Assembly (NCBI GenBank): GCA_963734065.1
Contig: CAVTFN010000003.1
Location: 806,001-870,000, forward strand
Origin: DATBLE01 sp963734065
GTDB lineage: Bacteria > Actinomycetota > Thermoleophilia > Gaiellales > Gaiellaceae
Direction: 5' to 3'
Length of the DNA: 64,000 nucleotides
The translations under genes and the position numbers were made by a program. The notes beneath the pieces were generated by a model. It was not told where the DNA came from. It saw only the letters and a list, made by a program, of their open reading frames with translations, and did no database searches. Shown here one piece after another: positions 43,491-52,508 of the stretch; the first letter of the stretch is position 1; each line of letters begins with the position of its first letter.

Positions 43491-44207
43491 GTGTTCGAGA
43501 TCGGGAACAGCCTCCGCGAGGCGCGCACGCGCAAGGGCCTCGACTTCCCCGAGCTCGAGCAGGGCACGAAGATCCGGGCGAAATACCTGCGCGCGCTCGA
43601 GGACGAGGCGTTCGAGACGCTGCCCTCGCCCACCTACGTGAAGGGGTTCCTGCGCACGTACGCCGACTACCTCGGCCTGGACGGGCAGCTCTACGTGGAC
43701 GAGTACAACGTGCGGTACGGCTCGGGCGACGAGGTGCTCGAGCGACGGGTTCGCAGTAGCTCCTCGTCCCGGAGGACACACGTGCGCAGGCGGCGGCTCG
43801 AGTCGAAGCTCGTCTGGCTCACCCTCATCGCCATCGCCGCGGTGACGGCGCTGGTGATCGCCGCCTGGCGGTACGGCGGCAGCGGACACCAGTCCTTGCC
43901 GCTCGACACGCCCGCGACGACCGCGGCGACGAAGCCGTCCAAGGGCCTGGTCGTGCGCGCCGTCGGCGGCAACACGCTGCTCCTCGTCCGGTCCGGCTCA
44001 GAGAGCGGCCGGCAGGTGTGGAACGGGACGCTGACGAACGGCAGCATGCAGCGCTTCGGCACGGGCAAGGTCCTGTGGGTCTACATCGGTTCGCCCGAGA
44101 ACGTGCGCATGCGGCTCAACGCGCGGACTGTGCTGGTCGGGGGCGCCAAGCCCCGTAGTCTCATTGTCAGCTCCGGCAACATACGCGCTGCCGGCCCAGG
44201 CACATAG
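43491..44207 (+). CDS. RodZ-like protein with N-terminal helix-turn-helix
   Basis: A 238-residue membrane protein. An N-terminal HTH_25 domain (IGNSLREARTRKGLDFPELE, then KYLRALEDEAFETLPSPTYVKGFLRTYADYLGL) is followed by a basic linker, one membrane helix (LVWLTLIAIAAVTALVIAAW) and an external DUF4115-like beta domain. RodZ links MreB to the elongation machinery in rods; in organisms without MreB its role is open. GTG 43491 is preferred over ATG 43482 because of the -10 box. Confidence 0.82.
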   Translation: MFEIGNSLREARTRKGLDFPELEQGTKIRAKYLRALEDEAFETLPSPTYVKGFLRTYADYLGLDGQLYVDEYNVRYGSGDEVLERRVRSSSSSRRTHVRRRRLESKLVWLTLIAIAAVTALVIAAWRYGGSGHQSLPLDTPATTAATKPSKGLVVRAVGGNTLLLVRSGSESGRQVWNGTLTNGSMQRFGTGKVLWVYIGSPENVRMRLNARTVLVGGAKPRSLIVSSGNIRAAGPGT

Positions 44208-45481
44208 CCGCGAGCGGCCTCGGGCCGCGATCGTCGTCACGGGCAGCGAGCTCGTCCGGGGCGAGCGCACGGACCTGAACGGGCCGTTCCTCGCCGCCGC
44301 GGCGCTCGGGCTCGGCCTCGAGCCCGCCCGGATCACGATCGTGGGCGACCGCCCCGACGAGCTCGAGTCCGTGCTGGCCGGAGGGCTCGAGGCAGATCTG
44401 TGCCTCGTCTCGGGCGGTCTCGGGCCGACGCACGACGACCGCACGGTCGAGCTGGTCGCCAGGGTTGCGGGCCGCGCGCTCGTCCTCGACGACGCGCTGC
44501 ACGAGGAGATCGGGGCGGTCTCGCGCCACGTGGCCGAGCGGCTGCGTCGGCCCTACGCGGACTTCGAGCCGGGCGTGCGCAAGCAGGCCACGCTGCCCGA
44601 GGGCGCTATCTCGCTCGGGCTGGCGGGGACGGCGCCGGGGATGGTGCTCGATACCGGCGGCGGCAGCAGTGGTCGTGCTGCCCGGGCCGCCCGCCGAGCT
44701 CCGGCGGCTCTGGCCGCGCGCCCTCGAGACCGAGCCGGTGCGGCGGGTTCTGGCCCGCGCGCAGCCGCCCGGACGCCGGGTGCTCCGCTTCTACGGCGCC
44801 AGCGAGTCCGCGGTCGCGAAGGCGCTCGCAGATGCCGGCGGCGACGGCGACGGGCTGGAGGTGACCATCTGTGCGCGGGAGTTCGAAATCCATGTCGACC
44901 TGCTCTTCGGCCCGGGCGCGGAGGCGCGTGCGGAGGAGCTCGAGGGGGCGCTCGTCGACCCCCTGGCGCAGTACCTGTTCGCGCGTGACGAGCGGCCGGT
45001 GGAGGCGTTCGTCCTGGACCTCTGCCGGGCGAGGGGGTGGACGCTCGGAACGGCGGAGTCGTGCACGGGCGGCCTCGTTGCGGCGCGGTTGACGTCTGTC
45101 CCGGGCTCGAGCGAGGTCTTCCAGGGCGGCGTGGTCTCGTATGCGGACGCGGTGAAGGAGGCGGAGCTGGGGGTCTCGCCGGCAACGTTGGCGGAGCACG
45201 GCGCAGTGTCGGCGGAGACGGCGGCGGAGATGGCGTTCGGCGTCCGGGCGCGCCTCGGCGTCGACGTCGGGGTGTCGGTGACGGGCATCGCCGGGCCGGA
45301 TGGCGGAACGCCGGAGAAGCCGGTCGGGCTCGTCTACCTCCATGCCGAGACGCCCGAGGGCGGACACGGGATCGAGTTCAGCTTCCCGGCCGACCGAGAG
45401 ACGATCCGCACGCGGTCGACGGTCGCCGCCCTGCATCTGGTCCGGCGTCTTCTGTCACAGAATGGCGACAGTCTCGTGTGA
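44164..45481 (+). pseudogene. cinA: CinA (competence/damage-inducible; NMN deamidase), frameshifted
   Basis: The N-terminal molybdopterin-binding-like domain (IVVTGSELVRGERTDLNGPF, SGGLGPTHDDRTVE) runs in one frame from TTG 44164. The family continues in the next frame from LPGPPAELRRLW to the C-terminal PncC deamidase domain (GTAESCTGGLVAARL, GVSVTGIAGPDGGTPEKPVG), ending at 45481. The switch lies in a GGC-repeat tract near 44655-44668, so a one-base indel is likely, either real or a sequencing error. Both halves look well conserved, so the lesion is recent or artefactual. It lies in the usual cinA-thpR-recA order. Confidence 0.75.
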
Positions 45482-46065
45482 TCTCGGCTGCTAGCGTCGG
45501 CGGGGATGGATCGGTTCGGCTCTTCTGCGCTCTCACCCTCCCCGCCGAGGCGCTGGACCGGCTGGAGGCGTGGCAGACCGCCCTCCCTGCAGGGCGCTCT
45601 TTCCCTGAAGGACGTTTTCGCCGGGTGCCTCGGGAGAACCTCCACGTCACTCTTGCCTTCCTCGGCTCCCGACCGGCCGCGGAGGTCGGAGCCATCGCTG
45701 CCGAGCTGGCCGCTGCCGCCGCCGGAGCGGGGCCGATCGTGCTCCACGAGCTCCGCTACCGCGAGACCCGCAGCGTCGGCATGGTCGTCTTCGGCGACGA
45801 CGACGATGCCGCGGGCGAGCTCGCCCGTGATCTCCACGGGCGGCTCGAGCAGCTCGGCGTGTACGAGCCGGAGCGGCGTCCGTGGCTGCCGCACATCACC
45901 GTCGTGCGCTTCCGGGAGCGTCCTCGGCTTTCGCCGTCACTGCCCGGCCTCGGCGCCGTCGCTCCGTCCGGCGCGGCTGTTTACATGTCTCGGCTGCGGC
46001 CGACCGGGGCCGAATACGTCGTCGTCCGGGAATACGACTTCGAAACGAGAGAGCTAGGAGGATGA
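45478..46065 (+). CDS. thpR: RNA 2',3'-cyclic phosphodiesterase (2'-5' RNA ligase family)
   Basis: A 195-residue 2H phosphoesterase. Start GTG 45478 overlaps the cinA stop. The two HxT/S motifs are HVTLAF and HITVVR, with VRLFCALTLPAEALDRL at the N-terminus. The family opens 2',3'-cyclic phosphates or ligates tRNA halves in vitro; its physiological role is unclear. cinA-thpR-recA is a common actinobacterial order. The end carries AGGAGG, the recA ribosome-binding site. Confidence 0.92.
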   Translation: MISAASVGGDGSVRLFCALTLPAEALDRLEAWQTALPAGRSFPEGRFRRVPRENLHVTLAFLGSRPAAEVGAIAAELAAAAAGAGPIVLHELRYRETRSVGMVVFGDDDDAAGELARDLHGRLEQLGVYEPERRPWLPHITVVRFRERPRLSPSLPGLGAVAPSGAAVYMSRLRPTGAEYVVVREYDFETRELGG

Positions 46066-47186
46066 GCGTGGATCGGGAGCAAGCACTCGACACGGCACTG
46101 GGGCAGATCGAGCGGGCGTTCGGCAAGGGCTCGGTGATGCGGATGAGCGACCGGCCGCAGGTGTCCGTGGGCGCTGTCTCCACCGGCTCGCTCGCGCTCG
46201 ACCTCGCACTGGGCATCGGCGGGCTGCCGCGCGGCCGCGTGGTCGAGATCTTCGGCCCGGAGTCGTCGGGCAAGACGACGCTCGTCTACCACGTGATCGC
46301 CGAGGCGCAGCGGCGCGGCGGGATCTGCGCGTTCATCGACGCAGAGCACGCGATGGATCCTTTCTACGCGAAGCGGATCGGCGTGAACATCGACGAGCTG
46401 CTCGTCTCCCAGCCCGACACCGGCGAACAGGCGCTGGAGATCACCGAGCTCCTCATCCGCAGCGGCGCGCTCGACGTGATTGCGATCGACTCGGTCGCAG
46501 CGCTCACTCCGAAGGCAGAGATCGAGGGCGAGATGGGCGACAGTCACGTCGGCCTCCAGGCGCGGATGATGAGCCAGGCGATGCGCAAGCTGGCCGGGAC
46601 GCTCAACCGCACCGACACGATCTGCATCTTCACCAACCAGCTCCGCGAGAAGATCGGCGTCATGTTCGGGAACCCTGAGACGACGCCGGGCGGCCGCGCG
46701 CTGAAGTTCTACTCCTCGGTCCGCCTCGACATCCGCCGGATCGAGACGCTCAAGGAGGGAGTCGAGGCGATCGGCAACCGCGTGCGCGTCAAGGTGGCGA
46801 AGAACAAGGTCGCGCCGCCGTTCAAGCAGGCCGAGTTCGACATCCTCTACGGCCAGGGGATCTCCTGGGAGGGCACCGTGCTCGACGCCGGGCTCGAGCG
46901 AAAGGTCGTCCAGAAGTCAGGTTCGTACTTCAGCTTCGAGGACGAGCGGCTCGGCCAGGGCCGGCAGAACGCAACCGCGTTCCTCCGCGAGCATCCCGAC
47001 GTGACGCAGGGCATCCTCCAGCGGATCCAGGCGCAACTCGGCGACGACCAGGTCGCCTCGGCAAGGCTCCTGCCGATTGCCGATCCGGGCGACCAGGAGA
47101 CGGCGGCGAAGAAGAAGGCCGCCGCGGCGGCAGCCGTCGGAGACACGTCGCCGGTGGAACAGGCCGAGGAGCCGGTCGAGGCATAA
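46062..47186 (+). CDS. recA: Recombinase RecA
   Basis: A 374-residue recombinase with ATG 46062 (ATGA overlap with thpR, AGGAGG directly upstream). Walker A GPESSGKTT is at residue 65; LIRSGALDVIAIDSVAAL is the Walker B region, and GDSHVGLQARMMSQAMRKL covers loop L1. The C-terminal tail is Lys/Ala-rich then acidic (KKKAAAAAAVG, EQAEEPVEA). No LexA box is evident upstream, because the start is inside thpR. Confidence 0.98.
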   Translation: MSVDREQALDTALGQIERAFGKGSVMRMSDRPQVSVGAVSTGSLALDLALGIGGLPRGRVVEIFGPESSGKTTLVYHVIAEAQRRGGICAFIDAEHAMDPFYAKRIGVNIDELLVSQPDTGEQALEITELLIRSGALDVIAIDSVAALTPKAEIEGEMGDSHVGLQARMMSQAMRKLAGTLNRTDTICIFTNQLREKIGVMFGNPETTPGGRALKFYSSVRLDIRRIETLKEGVEAIGNRVRVKVAKNKVAPPFKQAEFDILYGQGISWEGTVLDAGLERKVVQKSGSYFSFEDERLGQGRQNATAFLREHPDVTQGILQRIQAQLGDDQVASARLLPIADPGDQETAAKKKAAAAAAVGDTSPVEQAEEPVEA

Positions 47187-47204
47187 GAGCTGCCCGGCGA
47201 GGCC

Positions 47205-47693
47205 ATGTCGTCTGAGGCCCTGCCCCCCAAAGACGTGCCTGAGGAGGAGCGCGCCGTCGACCGCGCCGTCCGGGCGCTCGCCCGCCGGGACCACTCGGCT
47301 GCGAGCCTGCGAACCAAGCTCGACCGCGCCGGCCTATCCGAATCGGCGCAGTCCGCTGCACTCGACGTGCTCGAGCGCACCGGCTACCTGGACGACGCCC
47401 GCTTTGCGCGCGATCGGGCGGCCGTGCTCGCCGAGCGCGGCTACGGCGACGCCTGGATCCGCGGCGATCTCGAACGCCAGGGGATCGAGCCCGAGACGGC
47501 CGACTCGGCCGTGGGCGCCCTCGAGGCCGAGCCCGAGCGGGCGCTCCGCGAGGCGGCGAGGGCCGGCGGCGGCCTGCGTGCGCTTCGCTCGCTGGGGCGC
47601 CGGGGGTTCTCCGAGGACGCGCTCGAGGCGGTCGCTGCGGCCTCCGTTGCGGATGATGCGCCCGAAGGAGTAGGATACGAGAGTTCCATCTGA
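47205..47693 (+). CDS. recX: Regulatory protein RecX
   Basis: A 162-residue RecX that modulates RecA filaments. Start ATG 47205, 18 nt after recA. Tandem three-helix repeats: VDRAVRALARRDHSAASLRTKL, GYLDDARFARDRA and GDAWIRGDLERQGI. The following 236 nt (47694-47929) hold no gene I can support and carry the likely rny promoter region. Confidence 0.93.
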   Translation: MSSEALPPKDVPEEERAVDRAVRALARRDHSAASLRTKLDRAGLSESAQSAALDVLERTGYLDDARFARDRAAVLAERGYGDAWIRGDLERQGIEPETADSAVGALEAEPERALREAARAGGGLRALRSLGRRGFSEDALEAVAAASVADDAPEGVGYESSI

Positions 47694-47929
47694 CGTTTTG
47701 CCTGCATACGACACATTTCCGAATCGAACCGAACCCAGAACCACTGAACACGAGTCTGATTTGAGACCCATGCACGCGACGGCTTTCCGGAGGAACTCGA
47801 CCTAAGCTAGTCCCGAGCGACCCGACGGTCGCTGTTCGCTTGCTTCGATTCGCGGGATGCGTCCGCGCCGGCTTGGCGGCGGATGGGCCCCTGCGGCGTC
47901 CGCCGCGGGACCGTCGACCGAGGAGCGGC

Positions 47930-49462
47930 ATGGCGATCGTGATCGGCATCATCATCGGTCTCGTAGTCGGCGCCGCGCTCGCGATCGTCGGGCTCGCCGC
48001 GAACGGCGGATCTCGGTTGGCGGCGGCGAGACGCCAGCGGCAGCTGTTGCTCGACGAGGCTCGCCGGGACGCCGACGCTCTGCAGCGCGAAGCCCAGCTG
48101 GAGGCCAAGGAGGAGTCGGTGCGCCTCCGCGAGGAGATCGAGCGGGAGGTGATGGCGCGGCAGTCGGAGTCGGTCCGGACGCAGGAGCGCCTGGCAGCGC
48201 GCGAGGGGGATCTCGAGCGACAGGTGACCGAGCTCGACCGCCGCGAGCAGGGGATCGCCGACCGCGAGGTGCATGCCCGCCAACTCCAGGAGGAGCTGAA
48301 GTCGGCAAAGGACCAGGAGCTCGCCGAGCTGGAGCGGATCGGTGCGATGACCGTCAACGAGGCGCGTGCAGAGGTCTTGCAGCGGTCCGAAGAGCTCGTG
48401 CGCCACGAGCTCGCCCGGCGTGTGCGGCAGATGGAGGAGGAAGCGCAGTCCGAGGCGCGCCGCCGGGCCCGCAACCTCGTCGCCGACGCCCTCCAGCGGG
48501 TAGCCGCAAGTCACGCAGCCGAGACCACCGTGTCGCTCGTCGAGCTGCCGTCCGACGACATGAAAGGCCGGATCATCGGGCGTGAGGGCCGCAACATCAG
48601 GGCGCTCGAGCACCTGACCGGCGTCGACATCATCATCGACGACACGCCGGGCGCCGTCGTCCTCTCGTCGTTCGACGGCATCCGCCGCGAGATCGCGAAG
48701 ATCACGCTGACGAAGCTGATCGAGGACGGCCGCATCCACCCGGCGCGGATCGAGGAGATGTACTACCAGTCGAAGGCGGAGCTCGACGACCACATCCGGC
48801 AGGCCGGCGAGCAGGCCGTCTTCGAGGCCAACTGCGGCGAGTTTCCGGAGGAGATCGTCAAGATCCTCGGGCGGCTGCGCTACCGGACGAGCTATGGCCA
48901 GAACGTCCTCAAGCACACGCTCGAGGTCGTCCAGCTGACGGGGATCATGGCGAGCGAGCTCGACGCGAGCGTGAAGACGGCCAAGCGCGCCGCGCTGCTC
49001 CACGACCTGGGCAAGGCCCTGACCCACGAGGTGGAGGGCTCCCACGCGGTGATCTCTGCCCAGTACGCGCGCCGCTACGGCGAGAGCCAGGGCGTCGTCC
49101 ACGCGATCGAGGCACACCACTACGAGGTGCAGCCGCAGACGGTAGAGGCCGTGCTCCTGATCGCCGCCGACGCGATCTCGGCGTCGCGCCCCGGCGCCCG
49201 CGGCGAGAGCCTGGAGGGCTACATCAAGCGCCTCGAGTCGCTGGAGGAGCTGGCCGGCCAGATGAAAGGCGTCGACAAGGTGTACGCGCTCCACGCCGGC
49301 CGGGAGGTGCGGGTGATCGTCAAGCCCGAGGAGATCGACGACGACCAGGCGGTGCTGCTGTCACACGAGATCGCCCGCGAGATCGAAGACCACCTCGAGT
49401 ACCCGGGGCAGATCAAGGTGACGGTGATCCGCGAGTCCCGCGCAGTCGAGTTCGCCAAGTAG
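47930..49462 (+). CDS. rny: Ribonuclease Y
   Basis: A 510-residue membrane-anchored endoribonuclease. ATG 47930 with GAGGAG upstream. An N-terminal membrane helix (VIGIIIGLVVGAALAIVGLA), a long charged coiled coil (about 30-200), KH (MKGRIIGREGRNIRAL) and HD domain (AALLHDLGKALTHEVEGSH, with HAIEAHH). It initiates mRNA decay in Gram-positive bacteria. It shares the window with RNase J and PNPase. Confidence 0.97.
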   Translation: MAIVIGIIIGLVVGAALAIVGLAANGGSRLAAARRQRQLLLDEARRDADALQREAQLEAKEESVRLREEIEREVMARQSESVRTQERLAAREGDLERQVTELDRREQGIADREVHARQLQEELKSAKDQELAELERIGAMTVNEARAEVLQRSEELVRHELARRVRQMEEEAQSEARRRARNLVADALQRVAASHAAETTVSLVELPSDDMKGRIIGREGRNIRALEHLTGVDIIIDDTPGAVVLSSFDGIRREIAKITLTKLIEDGRIHPARIEEMYYQSKAELDDHIRQAGEQAVFEANCGEFPEEIVKILGRLRYRTSYGQNVLKHTLEVVQLTGIMASELDASVKTAKRAALLHDLGKALTHEVEGSHAVISAQYARRYGESQGVVHAIEAHHYEVQPQTVEAVLLIAADAISASRPGARGESLEGYIKRLESLEELAGQMKGVDKVYALHAGREVRVIVKPEEIDDDQAVLLSHEIAREIEDHLEYPGQIKVTVIRESRAVEFAK

Positions 49463-49468
49463 CGTGGG

Positions 49469-49496
49469 GAAAGCCCGCCGCGGCGCGGTGGCTTTC
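49469..49496 (+). terminator. Hairpin after rny
   Basis: GAAAGCC and GGCTTTC pair around an inner CCGC/GCGG stem, starting 7 nt after the rny stop. No long T-tract. The remaining bases up to 49698 contain two further GC-rich hairpins and no gene I can support. Confidence 0.55.
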
Positions 49497-49698
49497 GCGC
49501 GGCCGGCGCCCTGCCTCACGCGCAAAGCGCGTGGGCAGAACCCCTCCGTGCAGACGGGACCGCTGTGAGCGTGGGCGCGGAGCCGCCGACTGGTCTCGTC
49601 TGGTCCGACGGCTCCTCTGCGGTAGCGGCTTGGGCTTCCGGCCGGGCGAAGGCGGCCTCGACGGCCGTGGATTTGGGATCGGAGCCGCTCGTCGCGGC

Positions 49699-50319
49699 TC
49701 ATATTCCTTCGGGGTCGCCCCAGGATCTACGTAGCACCATGAAGACGGAGCCGCTGTGGAGGAACTCACCACCGCCGACCTCGGCATGCAGCGTCTCGGG
49801 CGTGAAGTACACCTTGTAGATCTCGTGCGTGCTCCCGTCTTCGAGGACACGCACCTCCCGTCCTTCGCGATGCGTCTGAGTTCCCGCCTGCTGGACGAGA
49901 ACCAGCTCGGCCGCGACCCGGCGGGTCTCCAACAGGAACCGCTGCCGATCGTCAGCCTCCAGATGGTCGAAGAAGTGGCTGCTGAAAACACGGTCGAACG
50001 AGCTCCCGCCGAACGGCAACGGCAGCGCCTCGGCGTGAACCCGCCTTGCACGAGGCACGCGCTCACCAGCGAGCCGGAGCATGGCTTCGCTCGCGTCGAG
50101 CAGTGTGATCTCGCCACGCAGGTGCTGGGTCAGGAGGCCCGTGCCGCAGCCGACATCGAGCGTGCGGGCCGGCGGAAGGGCAGTGAGGACGTCGACGATT
50201 TGTGCGTGCTCCGCCGCTTGCAGAGCGGTCTCCGGCTCCCACGCTCCACGGTCGTACTCGGGTGCCCTGAGATCGTAGTAGCGCTTCTGACGCTCGTGGA
50301 GACTGTCGCTCACGTTCAT
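49699..50319 (-). CDS. Class I SAM-dependent methyltransferase
   Basis: A 206-residue methyltransferase starting at ATG 50319 (NVSDSLHERQKRYYDLRAPEYD). SAM-binding motif I is RTLDVGCGTGLLTQHL, with ITLLDASEAML and an EALPLPFGGSSFDRVFSSHFFDHL post-motif region. The target is unknown. TACGAT on the minus strand at 50334-50339 is a plausible -10 box with a short leader. A hairpin (GAGCCGC/GCGGCTC) coincides with the stop. Confidence 0.85.
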   Translation of the reverse strand: MNVSDSLHERQKRYYDLRAPEYDRGAWEPETALQAAEHAQIVDVLTALPPARTLDVGCGTGLLTQHLRGEITLLDASEAMLRLAGERVPRARRVHAEALPLPFGGSSFDRVFSSHFFDHLEADDRQRFLLETRRVAAELVLVQQAGTQTHREGREVRVLEDGSTHEIYKVYFTPETLHAEVGGGEFLHSGSVFMVLRRSWGDPEGI

Positions 50320-50436
50320 CCCGCCCACGCGGGATCGTAGGCCGGGGCACCCCATCCCACCACCCACTGCGATCGTATCGACGAAAACGTCACGCGTCCG
50401 TGCCGATTCGGCGACGGAACTGGAATGTGAGCCGGG

Positions 50437-50442
50437 TACCCT
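50437..50442 (+). promoter_or_regulatory. Leaderless -10 box of miaB
   Basis: TACCCT ends 6 nt before GTG 50449; no Shine-Dalgarno is present. Confidence 0.5.
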
Positions 50443-50448
50443 GTCCGC

Positions 50449-51768
50449 GTGAAGCGCTACTTCGTCACCACCTTCGGGTGCCAGATGAACGCTCACGACT
50501 CGGAGCGGATCAAGGGCATGCTCGAGTCGATCGGTCTCGGGGAGGCGCCCTCGCAGGACGAGGCGGACGTCGTCGTCTTCAACACCTGCACGATCCGCGA
50601 GAAGCCCGATCAGCGGCTCGCGGCGCACCTCGCCCAGGCGAAGGCGCTCAAGGACGGCGACCCCGAGCGCGTGATCGCCGTCGGCGGCTGCTACGCCGAG
50701 GCGCAGCGCGAGCGGATCTTCGAGCGCTACCCGTTCGTCGACGTCGCCTTCGGCCCCGGGTCGATCCCGCACCTGGCCGACTGGCTGGGGGCAGGCGGAG
50801 ACGGCCCGAAGGGTCGCTTCGCCACGTGGACCCACTTCGCAGGCGATCTCCCGACCCGGCGCGAGCGGCCCTTCCAGGCGTGGGTGCAGGTCTCGATGGG
50901 CTGCAACTCGAAATGTGCGTACTGCATCGTTCCGTCGGTACGCGGCCGCGAGCAGTCCCGGCGCCCGGGGGACGTCGTCGCCGAGGTGTCGGCGCTCGCC
51001 GCGGATGGCGTCCGCGAGATCACGCTGCTCGGCCAGAACGTCAACTCGTACGGCCGCGACCTTCTACCGGGGATCCGCACGGGGTTCGCCGAGCTGCTCC
51101 GCGCCTGCGACGCGGTCGAAGGCATCGACCGCATCCGATTCACGAGCCCGCACCCGAAGGACTTCCGGCCCGACGTGATCGAGGCGATGGCCGACTGCGA
51201 CGCGGTCTGCGAGCACGCGCACCTGCCGCTCCAGTCCGGCTCGACCGCCGTGCTCAAGCGGATGCGGCGCACCTACTCGCGTGAACGGTTCACGAGACTT
51301 GCGGCGGACATGCGCACGGCGATCCCCGATCTCGCGCTGACCACCGACCTCATCGTCGGCTTCCCCGGCGAGAGCGAGGCCGACTTCCGACAGACGGTGG
51401 AGGCGGTCGAGGAGGTTGGCTTCGACGGAGCGTTCACGTTCGTCTTCTCGCCGCGCAGCGGGACGGAGGCTGCGGACATGCCCGACCAGGTACCGGAGTC
51501 GGCGAAGCGCGACCGGATCGAGCGACTCATCGACGTCGTCCAGCGTGTTGCCGCGGCGCGCAATGCCGGACGCGTCGGCGGAGTGGAAGAGGTGCTCGTC
51601 GAGGGGCCGAGCCGCACCGATCCGGCCCTGAGTCGCGGGCGCACGCGTCGCAATACCACCGTCAACTTCACCGGCGCCGCCGCCCCCGGGGAGCTCGTCC
51701 ACGTCGCGATCACGGGGGCGAGCTCGACGACGCTGAAGGGCGCCGCGGTCGTGACCGCGGCCGCGTAG
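50449..51768 (+). CDS. miaB: tRNA-2-methylthio-N6-dimethylallyladenosine synthase
   Basis: A 439-residue radical-SAM methylthiotransferase. The N-terminal MTTase domain carries the three Fe-S Cys (TFGCQMN, FNTCTIRE, GGCYAE); the radical SAM motif is CNSKCAYCIVP; the C-terminal TRAM domain ends near 435. It adds the 2-methylthio group to i6A37 made by MiaA, encoded two genes downstream. Confidence 0.97.
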   Translation: MKRYFVTTFGCQMNAHDSERIKGMLESIGLGEAPSQDEADVVVFNTCTIREKPDQRLAAHLAQAKALKDGDPERVIAVGGCYAEAQRERIFERYPFVDVAFGPGSIPHLADWLGAGGDGPKGRFATWTHFAGDLPTRRERPFQAWVQVSMGCNSKCAYCIVPSVRGREQSRRPGDVVAEVSALAADGVREITLLGQNVNSYGRDLLPGIRTGFAELLRACDAVEGIDRIRFTSPHPKDFRPDVIEAMADCDAVCEHAHLPLQSGSTAVLKRMRRTYSRERFTRLAADMRTAIPDLALTTDLIVGFPGESEADFRQTVEAVEEVGFDGAFTFVFSPRSGTEAADMPDQVPESAKRDRIERLIDVVQRVAAARNAGRVGGVEEVLVEGPSRTDPALSRGRTRRNTTVNFTGAAAPGELVHVAITGASSTTLKGAAVVTAAA

Positions 51769-52508
51769 TGGCGACGCGCGACCTCGCCTGGGACGGCTGT
51801 CTGAACGTCCGCGATCTGGGCGGCCTGCCGACCGAGGACGGAGGGAGCACGCGGTTCGGCTCCGTCATCCGCGCCGACAGCGTCGGCCTGCTCACCCCCG
51901 ACGGCTGGCAGGCGTTGCTGGAAACCGGCGTCACCCGCATCGTCGACCTCCGCGCCCAGGTCGAGATCGACGAAGATCCGCCCCGCGGCGTGGACGTCGA
52001 GGTGGTGCACGTGCCGGTACTCGACCACCTCGACGAAGAGATGTGGGAGGAGATCCGGGTTCTCTCGGAAGCCGCACCCTCCCACGCAGCAGCGACCGAG
52101 CTTGTCTACCTGCGGTTCCTGGAGCATTGCCGGCCGAGCCTCGTCAGGGCGGTCGAGGCGGTGGCCACGGCGCCGGGCCCGGTCGTGTTCCATTGTCATG
52201 CCGGCAAGGACCGCACGGGAGTGGTCGCTGCGATCCTGCTCCGGCTGGCGGGCGTGCCGGCCGAGGTGATTGCCGACGACTACGCCCTCAGCGAAGTGCG
52301 CCTCGAGCCGCGGCACAGCCGGTGGCTCGCCGACGCCCAGGATGAGGCCGAGCGGGCGCGGATCGAGCGGATCTCGGCCACGCCCAGGGACGCGATGCGG
52401 GCGGTCCTCGACGCCCTCGACCAACGATATGGCGGCGTCGATCGATACCTGCTCGACGGCGGCCTCGCGCCCGGCGCGCTCGAGGCGGCCCGGTCGCGAT
52501 TGCGATGA
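51768..52508 (+). CDS. Tyrosine phosphatase-like protein (PF13350 type)
   Basis: A 246-residue protein starting at GTG 51768, overlapping the miaB stop. N-terminal NVRDLGGLPTEDG and the CX5R active site HCHAGKDRTG (Cys about residue 143) are typical of bacterial tyrosine/lipid phosphatases of the MptpB type. Inserted between miaB and miaA, so probably co-expressed, but no functional link is known. Confidence 0.88.
   Translation: MATRDLAWDGCLNVRDLGGLPTEDGGSTRFGSVIRADSVGLLTPDGWQALLETGVTRIVDLRAQVEIDEDPPRGVDVEVVHVPVLDHLDEEMWEEIRVLSEAAPSHAAATELVYLRFLEHCRPSLVRAVEAVATAPGPVVFHCHAGKDRTGVVAAILLRLAGVPAEVIADDYALSEVRLEPRHSRWLADAQDEAERARIERISATPRDAMRAVLDALDQRYGGVDRYLLDGGLAPGALEAARSRLR

Noticed and set aside
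44655..44668. Programmed ribosomal frameshifting in cinA
   Set aside because: There is no slippery heptamer or evident downstream pseudoknot; a simple indel in a GGC tract is the simpler explanation.
49531..49819. Small plus-strand frames between rny and the methyltransferase
   Set aside because: They lack a ribosome-binding site or -10 box, overlap hairpins and the antisense methyltransferase gene, and match no family.
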